Shown one piece after another: positions 34,355 to 45,300 of a DNA stretch of 64,000 nt (positions are counted from its first letter, which is position 1; the number at the start of each line of letters is the position of its first letter). Below the pieces are notes generated by a model, which was not told the origin of the DNA, did no database searches, and saw nothing but the letters and a program-made list of their open reading frames with translations. The position numbers and the translations under genes are program-made. Source of the DNA: Anthostomella pinea (lineage: Eukaryota; Ascomycota; Sordariomycetes; Xylariales; Xylariaceae); contig CAUWAG010000020.1 of assembly GCA_963556695.1 (NCBI GenBank), positions 6,138,001 to 6,202,000 on the forward strand, in the 5' to 3' direction.

Positions 34355-35323
34355 TCACCAACCAACCGCCCATCCATTCTGATCCAGGAACTCTTCACAG
34401 GCCTGTTTGAGGCCCAAGTTAGGGCGCAGCTCACCGGGCTGCAGAGGCTCCCGCGTCAGTGGATCAGTAGGATGCCTCCGTAGGTGTTCCATGATGGACG
34501 CTCTCTCGTACGACTTGCCTGTCTTGGTCTGTAGGGCCCGCGCATTAGCAAGTCGATACTGACAAGTAGATGTATACGTCTGCAGGGTGGAAGGCATCTT
34601 ACCATGACAGGATCGACCATGATGCCGAAACTAATGTCATCGATGGCCCAGTCCGGCACGTCGCGCCTCTTGTCCGACGCATCCCGGGCCTTCTCGAACG
34701 TCGCCTTGAGCAGACTGATCTTCTGGCCCCACTCGTCCCCGACTTCCTTCCTGTCCGAGTCGAGCATGCAAGAGTTGACCATATCATATCGCTCTCGTTC
34801 CATCAGGGCGACGACTTCAGCTTGGAGCTCTTGGCCCTCGCGGACTCTCTGCTTCTCCATCTCGTCCCAGCGGTCCTTCTTACAGCGTAGCACTTGGTTT
34901 GTAACGGCGGCCAACGACTTGTCGTTCGTCTCGGCACACAGACGGTGGGCGCGGAGGGCACTGTCGAGGGACGCCTCGTAATCGTGTATGGCCAGTTGGG
35001 CTTGGGATAGACAGAAGTGACCTTTTGTGTTGTCGGCGTCGAGTTTGAGGCAAGCCTGACAGTCGGATATGGCCGAGTCGTGCATGCCGAGTCGTATCCT
35101 GGCCATAGCGCGGTTGGTATATAAGAAGGGGTTCGTGTCGTCTGCGATGATGCTGCGGCAAGGTATCAGGTCAGCCCAGGCCCCAGGCACAGACACCCCA
35201 CGTTCTTCTGGCACACACTAACGCTTTCGAGTAGAGGCTTTCGGCACCGATGAAGTTGCCAGACTGGAAGAGCTCATTGCCCTGGCCCTTCAGCTGGGCG
35301 GCCCTGGCAGCGTCGTTCGGCAT
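34355..35323 (-). CDS. CHIP-like E3 ubiquitin ligase (TPR plus U-box)
   Basis: Homologue of STUB1/CHIP, a co-chaperone ligase that binds Hsp70/Hsp90 tails through TPRs and ubiquitinates the bound client through a U-box. Three exons (35323-35223, 35152-34603 and 34528-34355) give 274 residues. TPRs cover about residues 5-120 (AAQLKGQGNELFQSGNFIGAESLYSKA, then PFLYTNRAMARIRLGMHDSAISDCQACLKLD). A charged helical hairpin links to the U-box (DDISFGIMVDPVMTKTGKSYERASIMEHL, then DPLTREPL, then PNLGLKQACEEFL), at about residues 200-270. The second intron splits the U-box after DPVM. The first donor is GTTAGT. Domain order and length match CHIP. Confidence 0.92.
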
Positions 35324-37410
35324 GATGACGGTGTCCAACACACTGTGGCCCGGCCTGTACGCATGTGATGAATTCCACTCCAGACCTCCGCATATACCAG
35401 GAGCAGCAAATTGTCGGGCGGTAGTGTTCAAGAGGAAAAGATGTTGAACTTCCTCGAGGGCCTTCTTGACAACGCGCAGGGAGCTAGCTGGTTGGCCGGC
35501 TGGAAGCTGCTGAGGCAGCGACACAACACAATGCGATTGGAAGAATATTGGTCAAAAAGAGGGGTGCCTGGATACCCCCAAGAAGGCACGTCGAGGCTCT
35601 TTGAGCAATAATTGGCACCCAAGTACATGTACCTAGATAGTAGTCACTGCTTGCGCCCATCCATTTGTAAGGCGAAACTTCGAGAACACAAGGCTGCATC
35701 CCGTCAAGCTTCAGCCCGTCACTGGCAGACTGGTCAGCCCGTCTGCCCCTTAGCGATCCACAGGGGCTACAGGGCTGACTCTAGCACGTGCTAGTGGCCG
35801 GGGACCCGTGGTGGACGTCGCGTGGCTTCAGCCCCTGGATGGCCCTGCAGTTACCTGCTATATCCCGTGTGCCCCTTGCCACAGACGCTTTCGATTGGTT
35901 CCAGGCTTGAAGCTAACTTCAACTTCAACGTCAACGTCAAATTCAACTTCAACTCAACATCAATGTTCTGCCAGCTGTAACCTCTTGGATTCTACCCTTG
36001 CCCCCATATTCCCTCCTATGGTCTTCCCCTTCATCTACCTAAAGTCTCGGGTCACCCTCATAACGACCTAAGAATGACATGCATTAAAACAATGACCTAC
36101 TTCAAATCCCACATCACCGATTGTTGTCAAGACTGCGACGCAAGTCTGCTCTTGTATTCCAATGCTTCCTGCTACTCACACTGGCTGTTCCACACACCTC
36201 GGGGCTAAAGCATCTGCTGGTTTTAATGCTTCTCATGTCGCTCCTACTTGGATATATACGACTACAGCCTCTCTAACTGGCTAGATGGCCGTGGGATACA
36301 TGAGTATAGTTGAATAGGGGAAGCCACGACAGTACGATTAGCAGGTGAGCCTACATGTACATGTAGGCCAGCCAAGGTACAGATAGATTTCCTACTTGGC
36401 ATCACCTGCGATTTAGTCTACTCGATGCTCACTTGGATGGAAAGTATTCGCGCCAACAAAAGATACCGAGAAGAGACAGTGAGCTCGCTCAATATAATTT
36501 CAAGGCCAGATCGAAACGGGCATCAAGTCCAGCGGCGCTCGAATTGCCAAAGGATCTGATTGGCATGGGTTAAGTGACTGGGCTGGAGTCTCGTTGTGGG
36601 CAGACAGACAAAAATTCCAGTGGGCGGCGTTGAGGCTACGGAAGGAGATAGACTTGAGAGCATGGCTTAGGACGTGTCACGGAACTTTCTCCACCGTCAT
36701 TTCTGACGCCCTTCTGCAAAGTCACCTGCCCGATAGAAAAGAGGTAAGGTCCGTCATCCACATCACCGCGGCAGATCACTAATAATCGAAGTGTCAACCG
36801 CCAGCGGAGTGCTGGTTCTGTAGGTGCACGGTGTGATGTACCCCAAGTAATTCTCCTCGACCTGTTGCTGCCACTCCACCTCCAGACTTAACCCAACCTT
36901 CACTGCGCAGGGACTCATGGCCTACCCATGAAATCAAAACCGGTGCTTGGTAGGTACTTTCGCGCTGTCGTGCATTATTTCCAAGCTGCAACGGTTCAAT
37001 CTGGCTTCGTTGGATTGACAGAGCCAGTTTTTCCAATACTACCTGGGAATTAGCTTGACGCCTCAGGCAGCTCGACAACGTCCCTCGATTCTAAAAATTT
37101 CGAAGTTGCACTCCACAGCTCCTGTAGGCGTTCATCCCTCGTTTACCAGCTCCAAGTTCTTTCATGTCAATCAGCTGTCTGTCCACCCCAGTCCATCCAC
37201 CTTCATCACTGGAAAGATTGGCACCATCCCTAACTCGCACTTCGTCTTTCTGGGCTGGCTATCCGAACGATTTGTTCTCCACACACAGAAAGTCTTCAAG
37301 GCTGGATTTTGGTAGCTTGATACGAGCTTGTTCATAGGCTTTTCGTACTTGACGCGGGTCTACGTGCATGAATCTTCGATGCATCAGTTGAAGGTCAACA
37401 GCTGTGAAAA
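35324..37410. other. Two-kilobase gene-free stretch at the compartment boundary
   Basis: No gene is recognised. It contains the promoter of the CHIP-like gene, a short tandem repeat at 35,914-35,962, and scattered short frames without domains. From here rightwards all recognisable coding sequence except the JmjC-like gene is transposon-derived or broken. Confidence 0.4.
35914..35962. repeat. Hexanucleotide-type tandem repeat (AACTTC/AACGTC)
   Basis: About eight imperfect copies of the unit TCAACT/TCAACG in a pyrimidine/adenine-rich tract. Confidence 0.75.
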
Positions 37411-37740
37411 GAGTCCTTGCGATGAGGGGGCTTCTTCCACGATGGCTTGGTGAGTGTCGGTCTCTGGAAGTCAGGAACTAGCTGGTAGCTTCTTTGTAGC
37501 CTTGTCGGTTCCTTGCGAGCTTGTACCCGGAGGCTAGGGCAGCCTGTTTACATTCTTGGGGGAGAGGAGCGCGGAATGGGCAAGATTCGTTAAGAAGAGC
37601 AAGTTTTTTTCATCAATCTGCCCCCGATAGATAGCTGTTTTTAAAGGACCAGATGGGTGACCCTAAAGTCATGCCACCGCAACAGCGGGGATGGGCTTGT
37701 GAGCGGATCTGACTGTACAAATTGTTTCAATACCTCCACA
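37411..37740. mobile_element. LINE scrap with internal inversion (related to LINE 2)
   Basis: Bases 37,411-37,545 match 47,860-47,986 in the same orientation (for example GGTCTCTGGAAGTCAGG…TAGCTGG…CCTTGCGAGCTTGT). That part of LINE 2 lies between its reverse transcriptase core and RNase H. Immediately after, 37,545-37,740 matches the reverse complement of about 46,845-47,045, the end of the LINE 2 coding region and its 3' untranslated part (including ATCTATCGGGGGCAGATTG). The two halves are therefore inverted relative to each other, and the rest of the LINE is missing. This is the arrangement left by twin priming in LINE integration; a later rearrangement is the alternative. Confidence 0.75.
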
Positions 37741-38686
37741 ACCCTGGACTTTGATGAGATGTACCGAAGATCCTCGACTCAGAACGCATACTGGAAGGAC
37801 AAGGTGTGAGATTTCAAAGTGTTCTATTAAGGAGAGGAATTCCAGCTACTCTGGAGCGGCCAGAGCGGCCCTATATATATCCCAGATACTAAAGGAAAGG
37901 ATACGTGGCCTTATATTGGCCACGTATGTGACAGAGTCACAAATGGGGATGGTGATCCTGAAGGATGACTATGGATGGGCTAACACAGCCCAGAATCCAA
38001 CAGAAAAGCCATACCAAACAACAAGACCCCGGAAGGGTCGGGCATGCCGGTGGTCTCTGCCTCAGTCTCTGAATCCGTCAAAGGAGACTCCCCGTCTCCC
38101 TCAGTCAGAGAAGATTCTCCACCGCAATTCGTGACAGCACCGTCGCCAGTCTTTATCGAACAGGTATACGAGCCGCCATCAGCCCCTCCTGCTCCGGTTC
38201 TAACAAATAAAGCCAAGAAGGCAAAGAGGGGGTCGTTCGAATGGCTTGACTAGTCCCTTGATATATTCTACTAGAAGCAGCCGCGACTTGGTCCCTAGAG
38301 AATATATTAGTGAGCTCTCTTGCGAGCTAAAGATTGGATCGTGTTGGATGGACGTAGCACCCGCTTTCAGGGCGTGTGAAGCTATCTCGGCCCGCTAGCT
38401 ACATATACAAGGTGTAGCGCAACGGTGGTTCGTGCACTGTGGTTGGCCTGAGGCCAGAATAGGATCAGATCAAACAAAGTCAAATAACACCAGATAAATT
38501 CGATACCAGATCGTCACGAAATTATTGAAAATGGGTGCCAACAACGGAGATGCTAATGGCGACGCCGGAACCAGATCATTGTCGGATTTTGGGACAGCTA
38601 CAGATGCAAGGCAGGACGGATTAATAACAGGAAAATATAAAAGCCTGTACTTTCATACTTGTGAACAGCCGCACCGCATTATCAGA
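37741..38686. other. Unassigned DNA with short open frames
   Basis: A plus-strand frame at about 38,044-38,253 encodes a short acidic/proline-rich stretch ending KKAKRGSFEWLD. It may be the tail of a decayed gene but has no recognised relative. CCAGAGCGGCC-type repeats lie around 37,857-37,872. Nothing else is seen. Confidence 0.3.
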
Positions 38687-39051
38687 CTAGCATAGTTGTA
38701 GATGCCCCATGGAGAAACTTTGGGCTCGCTGCCGTATGGGCAGCTGATCACCATCGAATGCCTGCGCAAGCTGTACAAGTTCCCCGCCGGCAAGACGGCA
38801 GCTGCGGGTAACGAAATCGGCATTGCGGAGATGCACGATGGCGGTGGGTATAACAAAAAGAGTAAGAGGAGAATCGATATCCTCGCCAGCTTTTGCTCTA
38901 TGCATCGAATTAGAGCGGCAAGAATCTCCTGGCCGGCCCGGAAACACTCGGTCACTTCCCTCTCTTGCGCTTTTTAATAGTACAAAGCATGCCTTGCAGA
39001 CGCTATCTATATTAGTTTGAGCTTATATCATTTTAGTACAGAGACACTTAC

Positions 39052-40296
39052 CTTTAATATGCTCTCGCATTCCTCTAGGTCTTCTTGTGAACCCCAGTCG
39101 AATAGGGGGGTATTTGCTTTCCACAGTCGCAGTATGAGGCTGATTTCCCCCAAGAACTGCCCTGAGACCGGCTCGTTGGTGACATGCGGACATTCAATCT
39201 CGACTTGCGTTTGCTGGAGAATTTGGAGCACCTGTCGGGGATGCCAATGCATGGTGCCACTAAGCAGCACCCTCTCTCCTATCGTGCAGGGCATGTGAAT
39301 CGTGCCGCCTGGCTGGATCAAAGTGTACCCTTTTGCTAGTAATAGCCCGACTAGCGGTCCCGTCGGGAGAGCACGAGACTCAGCCCAGTCACGGACATTG
39401 GCCCTTACCCATAACGGCCAGAGCTTGTCTCCTTCCTCGTTGAATATGGTTGTGATCATCCCGTGGCGGTTTATGTGCGCACTATGAATAGCCCCTTTGC
39501 TTGCTAGTAGGTGGAAACGGATAGACCGAGTGAGGTCGCCGCCTGGTTTGCCTTCTTTTCCGTTCTCTGTGCCGAGTCCTATAATATGGTACTCTGGAAG
39601 CCGAGCAAGACACGAGGGGACCTGATTCGGTTTCCGACCACGGAGGTTCAGAAAGTTCAAGGGCCCTCTTGCATCGTCCTTGAATTTATCGATAGCGAGT
39701 TTGGAATCGAGCTTAACCGGTGTGACATAGCCTTGTTGAGGTAATTCTCTTTCAAAGCCGTGGAACTCCAGCATTGGCCCTATAGTGAGTTGCTCAAGGA
39801 ATTCTGAAATGTTGAGAGAATGCTTCGCGTCATTATTCCAATCAATAGGGATAACATTGGGGAGGAGAGGCGGGCCTCGCTTCAGGATCTCCTCGGCATC
39901 GCGCGAGCTGCAGAAGACAAAATTATCAGTCGGTTTGTTCCACTTCCTATTATTTATATGTGTGTAGTAGGCGGCTGTCACTGGTTGTCCAACAGTGCAG
40001 CTGTTTATGGCCACGAGGTAGTCTCCAGCTTCGATATTCATGCGGGATCTCGGTTTTGCTTCATCCCTCAGGCTCGTGAGGATTTTGTGTGCGTTCAAGA
40101 TGGCGGCAGATGCTCGTTTGAGATATAAGTCTTTGACGTCCTGCAATTCTTTGTGCTGATTCTTGTACTCGCTCAGTGCTTTCTTATCCCTCTCCTCGAC
40201 ACCTCCTTCAGTAACCGACAGTTTGGTGCCGTCCTTTCTCTCGACCCGATATTCCCACACACCCTGTCTGCCTTCTCTGTGTGTCAAAATCTTCAT
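39052..40296 (-). CDS. JmjC/cupin-like protein, probably not a standard demethylase
   Basis: Minus-strand frame of about 415 residues before a strong donor (AAG then GTAAGT at 39,051). The second half reads as a degenerate JmjC barrel: SIRFHLLASKGAIHSAHINRHGMITTIFNEEGDKLWPLW, then GYTLIQPGGTIHMPCTIGERVLLSGTMHW, then ECPHVTNEP. The expected iron-binding H-x-D/E is H264-I-N266 here, and the distal histidine would be H324. With Asn in place of Asp/Glu, normal iron-dependent oxygenase activity is doubtful. The N-terminal half is charged and helical and not recognised. The end is unsettled: two acceptors near 39,005-39,015 give short basic tails, and further frames (VTECFRAGQEILAALIRCIEQK) continue to about 38,687. 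Similar JmjC-like genes are, from memory, frequent in fungal repeat-rich regions. Its open frame is notable amid the decay. Confidence 0.6.
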
Positions 40297-40795
40297 TATT
40301 TAATGGGTCATGTACCAGGTTTGCCTGCTATGTACAGAGTAGAATTACGACGTCCAAGGGAGTTCCGTTCAGCACGCACGGCGGCTGGGAAAAGGGAACG
40401 TATTGGGGTTTGCCCAGACTTTCGCTGTGTCCCAAAAAGTCCCGCCAGCTATCCTTGGCAGGATCTACACAAGGATGCCCCCAAAACAAGATTCGATACT
40501 GATTAGATTTTGTCTACGGATTAAGGCTAACAAGTAACAGTTTAATTTCAGTTCTCTGCTAGGCGGAACATTGGCCACTAAGAGTTTGCCTCTAGAAATG
40601 CATGTGGACACTTTGATTCGTAACATAGTCGCCGACGCAGCTGGCTCTTAGTTATAGAATTTCCAGTCCTCAACGCGAACAACGACCTACGTGCTACAAA
40701 TGGTTGGCGCTGAGCCTTACCAACGCTGGTTAGGAATGCTGCATCGCCCGCACGCATCAGCCATGCATTATCATCTGCAATCATATCGTAACCCT
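40297..40795. other. Spacer before the pogo-family element
   Basis: Promoter side of the JmjC-like gene, then AT-rich DNA up to the TA dinucleotide at 40,796-40,797 that precedes the transposon. No gene is seen. Confidence 0.4.
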
Positions 40796-40797
40796 TA

Positions 40798-41891
40798 ACA
40801 TCTCCCACCCCCCTGCGGACCACCCCCCGCGGACCAGCGCGTTCTGACCCACAAACGCGTAATTCACCAACCACCAGGATTATGGTGATCCACTATCTAC
40901 ACCATCACTTTTGCATCTTTTTTTTCACAAAGCACACTATTTGAATCCTTATCCACTGCTGAATCTCATGATGTCATTTTACAACTGTCAAATAAAAGCT
41001 GAAGCCGCCATTTTGGCCATCCAACGCGGAGCTCTAGTCCGCTCGTCAGCCCTCAAATGGCAAATCAGTCGCTCGTACGTCAACCAACGAATCTCTGGCA
41101 CCCCAACGCGGAATGAGACCAGCGCTCTCCAACAGGCTCTCTCACCGTATCTCGAACATAAGCTGGCAAGCTGGGCCCTGGGGCAAGCACGGCTAGGGTA
41201 TTCTCCGGCGGTCTCTAAGTTCCGTCTCATGGCCCAGCGGATGCTCCATGCCACCGGGGATGCTCGAGAATTAGGGAAAAATTAGGCATCCAAGTTCCTG
41301 TCTTGAAACCCGGAAGTCAAGATAATGAAGTCTCGTATTATCAATTACAACCGAGTGAATGGTGCTACAGCGGCAAATATCAACATTTTTTTCGATTGGT
41401 GTGACGCCCCGGACGTGATTAACCTCATGCTAGCACGCTGGTACAATGTCGATGAAATGGGAATCGCCCAGGGGGTTGGGGACTCCCATTGGGTGGTCTC
41501 CGAGGCCTCTGGCAACGTGGCTATGAAGAAAGGGGTCGAGAAGAGTGAATGGATAACTGCCCTAGAGTGTGTGAGCGGATCTGGTGAGACCTTGCCGCCG
41601 CTGGTGATTCTCAAGGGGGTTAACGTACAAGCCCAGTGGTTTAGCAACCAAAACGAGGACAAATTCACCGACTGGAGGTTTATTATGTCGCCCAATGGAT
41701 GGACCTCGAATCCCATTGCGTTAGAATGGCTTCAACGTATCTTTATTCCTTACATTCGGGAGGTCCATGGCAACACATGGGTGGTTTTGGTGTGTGATGG
41801 CCACGACTCCCACATAAATGACGAGTTCCTAGCCACCTGCTTGAGAAACAAAGTATGGTTGATCTTTTATGAACCTCACTGCTCCCATGTA
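40798..41891 (+). mobile_element. Pogo-family DNA transposon, copy 1, cut by LINE 1
   Basis: It starts with ACATCTCCCACCCCCCTGCG directly after a TA, as the inverted repeat of the complete copy at 57,986-59,921 does. It is nearly identical to that copy up to about 41,891 (CTCCCATGTA), where the sequence switches to the (TTTAG)n tail of LINE 1. The remaining transposase part and the right inverted repeat are not found on the other side of LINE 1, near 50.3 kb, so they were lost or lie elsewhere. Confidence 0.88.
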
Positions 41892-41900
41892 TTAGTTTAG
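40975..41900 (+). pseudogene. Pogo/Fot1-type transposase, copy 1, two shared stops and 3' truncation
   Basis: The N-terminal helix-turn-helix begins AEAAILAIQRGALVRSSALKW, followed by a CENP-B-type segment. Then come an in-frame TAG (after GKN, 41,282-41,284) and a TGA (after FLS, 41,305-41,307). Reading continues in the same frame with the DDE catalytic domain: first Asp in NVDEMGI, second in LVCDGHDSH. The protein is cut after EPHCSHV by LINE 1, before the third catalytic Asp (VLDVGVF in copy 2). By eye, coding differences from copy 2 are three single bases, all reading as C to T or G to A in copy 1. Confidence 0.88.
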
Positions 41901-41912
41901 TTTAGTTTATTT
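41892..41912 (-). repeat. Terminal simple repeat (TAAAC)n of LINE 1
   Basis: TTAGTTTAGTTTAGTTTA on the plus strand, which is the 3' terminus of LINE 1, placed exactly at the junction with the pogo element. Confidence 0.8.
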
Positions 41913-42385
41913 AACGCCGTAGGGGCTCTAGGCTCCAGATCCTTGTGGATGTTTGGCGTGCAGGTGACTATCGCAGGGGCTAATATACAAGCCTTACTGT
42001 ACGGGAAACAGGGCATGACTCCCTATTTCCCACAATAACCTGCAAATCAAACCTCGAGGGCACACATGTTATTCCATCAGTTTCCGTTGGCCCCGCCATT
42101 TGGGCTCGTGCTCTGTGATATCTGGTTCGTAGTCAGTGGTCCGAATAGCGTCGAGGAGCTCCTCTCGCTTTGACAGTTAGTGCCTTGCGTTTAAAAGGCT
42201 ATAAACTAGAAGAAAATAAAAACATAAGGAAAGATGGTAAAAGTAGGAAAGAGATGTGGTAACAGGCGCAGTTACACCTGGCGGTCGATGAATTGATGTT
42301 CTGTAACCCTGGGACAGACTTTCGTGTAGAATTCTGTCCATTTGCAGAAGTCTCCGAATTCCTTCGGGTGCGTTATCAGCCATTT

Positions 42386-45300
42386 CTAATAGGCTCTCCC
42401 TTCTGGTTCAGGTTCTCCGTTGTGTCTGCGGTTTTTTCGTGGCCACCTAGACCGTTTCGCAAGGGCTCTGTTGCAGAAAGCAAAGTGGGCTTGCGTTTTG
42501 ATTCTCCCGCAAGAGCAGTTGTAGTGTTCCTCGTGCTTGAACCTCCTATGGTACCAGCTAAAGTCGTCGTAGCCAGTTCTAGATGCGATAAGCCTATGGA
42601 GCATTGGCCTGTTAAGCTTGAGCTCTTCTGGGCACTTGAGTGTAGTTTTCTGAAGGCCGAGACTTTTGTATTTATTAGTGATGTTCTTGTCCCACCATCG
42701 CTGGTGTTCTTTTCGAGTCTTTTCGTTGAGAAGGCCTAAGACGCCCACAAGCATGGGTTTGGCCCCAATAGGGATTGACAAGGTAGTGCCTTTCTTTGCC
42801 TTTTTGTCGGCCTCTTTATTGCCTTGGATGTCCATGTGCCCTGGCACCCACCGGACCTGTACGTCGGCGTACGTGTCCGAGATTTTGTGGAATTCTAGGA
42901 AAGCTTCTTGGGAGCTCTGAGCTGGTTCCCCCCACAGTCCGGAGATCACTGCTGTATTATCCAGGCACACGTGGATTGTGGCGCCGCTGCTGAGCCTCAG
43001 GGCCTGTCTGAGTGCGTGGCGGGCCCCTTCGACCTCACTGTCAAAGACCTCAGCTAGGTGGCCCAGTCTGTCACAACCCGAGGCTACGTTTGTCCGGCCT
43101 CTATAGATCACGTATCTATAGCCCACCGCCCCCTCCAGGGATTTCGAGCCATCAGAGTAGGCGATTATATGTGAAGGCGGAAGCGATTTTAGCCAGTCTG
43201 TGAAGACTTTGGCTTCTTTGGCTTTGCTTCTTGTTACAACAGCTTTGCCAGCGTCTGTTGTATATCTTGGTTCCGTTAGGATTGGTCTTAGAAAGTCCGG
43301 TGTGAGTTCATACGTCCTTTGGAGCTGTGTCCTTGCGGTTATCCTAACTAGACCCCTCAGGCTGAACCGCATCCGGATCTTGCTAAGCATGGTTTGTACC
43401 GTTGGTAGACCTGATTCTTTAAAGAGTACTTTTTTTGATATAGTTCTCCAGACCAGGAGAATCCCTCTGATAGCCTCTGTAAGGACTCTTTCGAGGTCGT
43501 CTGAATGGCCATTCTGACGGGTGCTCACGTCCCGGGTCTGACCGTTTCCTGCTCTCTTGTAATCCCCGGCCTCCCAGACCTCTGCCCCATAGGTCATGGT
43601 AGGAATCACGCATGCAATTACCGCCTTGCGGAGGGCTGCTGCTAGGGGCCCTCTGACAGTGTTTGCAAGACTCCGAATATGTCTGGCCATGACGAGGCCC
43701 TTGGCTGCCCGTCTTTTGACATGCTCCCGGAACTTCAGGGACCTGTCGAAGAAAATCCCCAGCCAGCGGACCACCGCCCCTTTCACTGGCTGCGCTGGTT
43801 TGATGGTGAAGCCTCTGGGGGTGACTATTTCTGGTGTGAGAGGTCTCCTCCCAGTATCAAAGTAGATGGCTTCAGCCTTGGAGTCTTCAAAGGTGACCTT
43901 GTTGTCTAGGCCCCAGCGTAGAATATCGTCTACCATGCTAGCTGCCTTGGCTGCTAGCTCGGTAGTGGTTTTGCCCGTTATTCGGATGCCTACGTCGTCT
44001 GCATATCCGAATCTGTTGTGCTTATCCTCTAAAAAGATATCTGCAATATACAGCAGGAAGAGGATCGGGGAAGCTGGTGATCCTTGTGGGAGCCAACAGC
44101 TCAGTCCGAATACCTTAGTAGTAACGCCTTCCAATCTAATCCGAGCAGTTCTGTCCGATAAGAAGGAATCTACCCATTTTATAAGGGCTGGTGCCCAGCC
44201 CTGCTGGCGGAGCCTGAGGATCAATCTCCGGCGAAGTACTGCATCAAACGCCCCTTGTACATCCAGGGTGACAAGAAGGGCTTTTTGCCCGGATTCCAGG
44301 GCTAACTCGATGTCGTGTGTGACTGCTGCAGTAAGGTCGACCGCAGAGCGCTTAGAGAGGGCCCCGATTTGGTTTGGGCTGATCACCCCTCTTAGTAGGG
44401 CTGTTGTTGCCATCCGTTTCGCAACTAGCCTTTTAAGGCCCTTTCTAAGGTATGATAACAGAGCAATCGGCCTGTATGATTTTGCGGTGGTATAGTCCTT
44501 TTTCCCCGGCTTCTTGAACATGACTACCTCTGCTGACTTGAAAGGGGTGGGATAGTGCCCTGATTTAAGGCAGGCTTGAAATAGAAGCCGAATCGGCTCT
44601 GCTAGGTGGGCCCATGCCGCTTTGAGGAGCCGGGTTGAGAGAGAGTCTATCCCGGGGGCTGTGTTTTCTGTGAGAACCATTTTAGCAAGTTCGGTTGGCG
44701 ATATTGCAGAGTCCTATTCCAATGCAGCGCGGGGGGCGATGGGAAACTCTAACGGGTCGTGTACGAGGTCGTCTTCGGCCGAGCGCCTGTCTAGTAAGGC
44801 CGTCTTGAGGGCATATGCCTTTCCGGTAGTGTCCTCTACTGTCAAGTTGCCGACTTTTAGTGGTGGTGATTTTATGTCCGGACCTAGCTTGTGCCAGTTG
44901 ATTATCTTGAAGAGGTCTGAGTCTTTCTGTATGCCTTTGATGTGGGCTTTCCAGTATTCTTTTTTTGCCTGTTGTACTACTGCCTGATACGCGCATTTCT
45001 CTTCCGTAGGGGTGTTTATTCTGAATTACTTCGTTGCCAGCTTGTACGTCCTTTTTGCTTTCCTGCACTCATCGTCCCACTAAGGAGCGTTTTGTCTCTT
45101 ACTGCTTGGCTTGTTGCCAACGGTTTTGAGGGCCAGCGTGATGAGATTTATAATAGCAGAGGTAGCTTTGTCGAGTTCTTCTGTTGTGGGGTTGGAGCTG
45201 AGGCTTGGTAGCGGGGTTCCTATACGTATTATCTCACAGAACTCTGGTAGTTTGTCATCTGGTACTGTGTATCTCTGTTGAGCCACTCTTCGTCTCCCTT

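Noticed and set aside
43866..44495. 209-codon plus-strand open frame
   Set aside because: Antisense to the LINE 1 reverse transcriptase.
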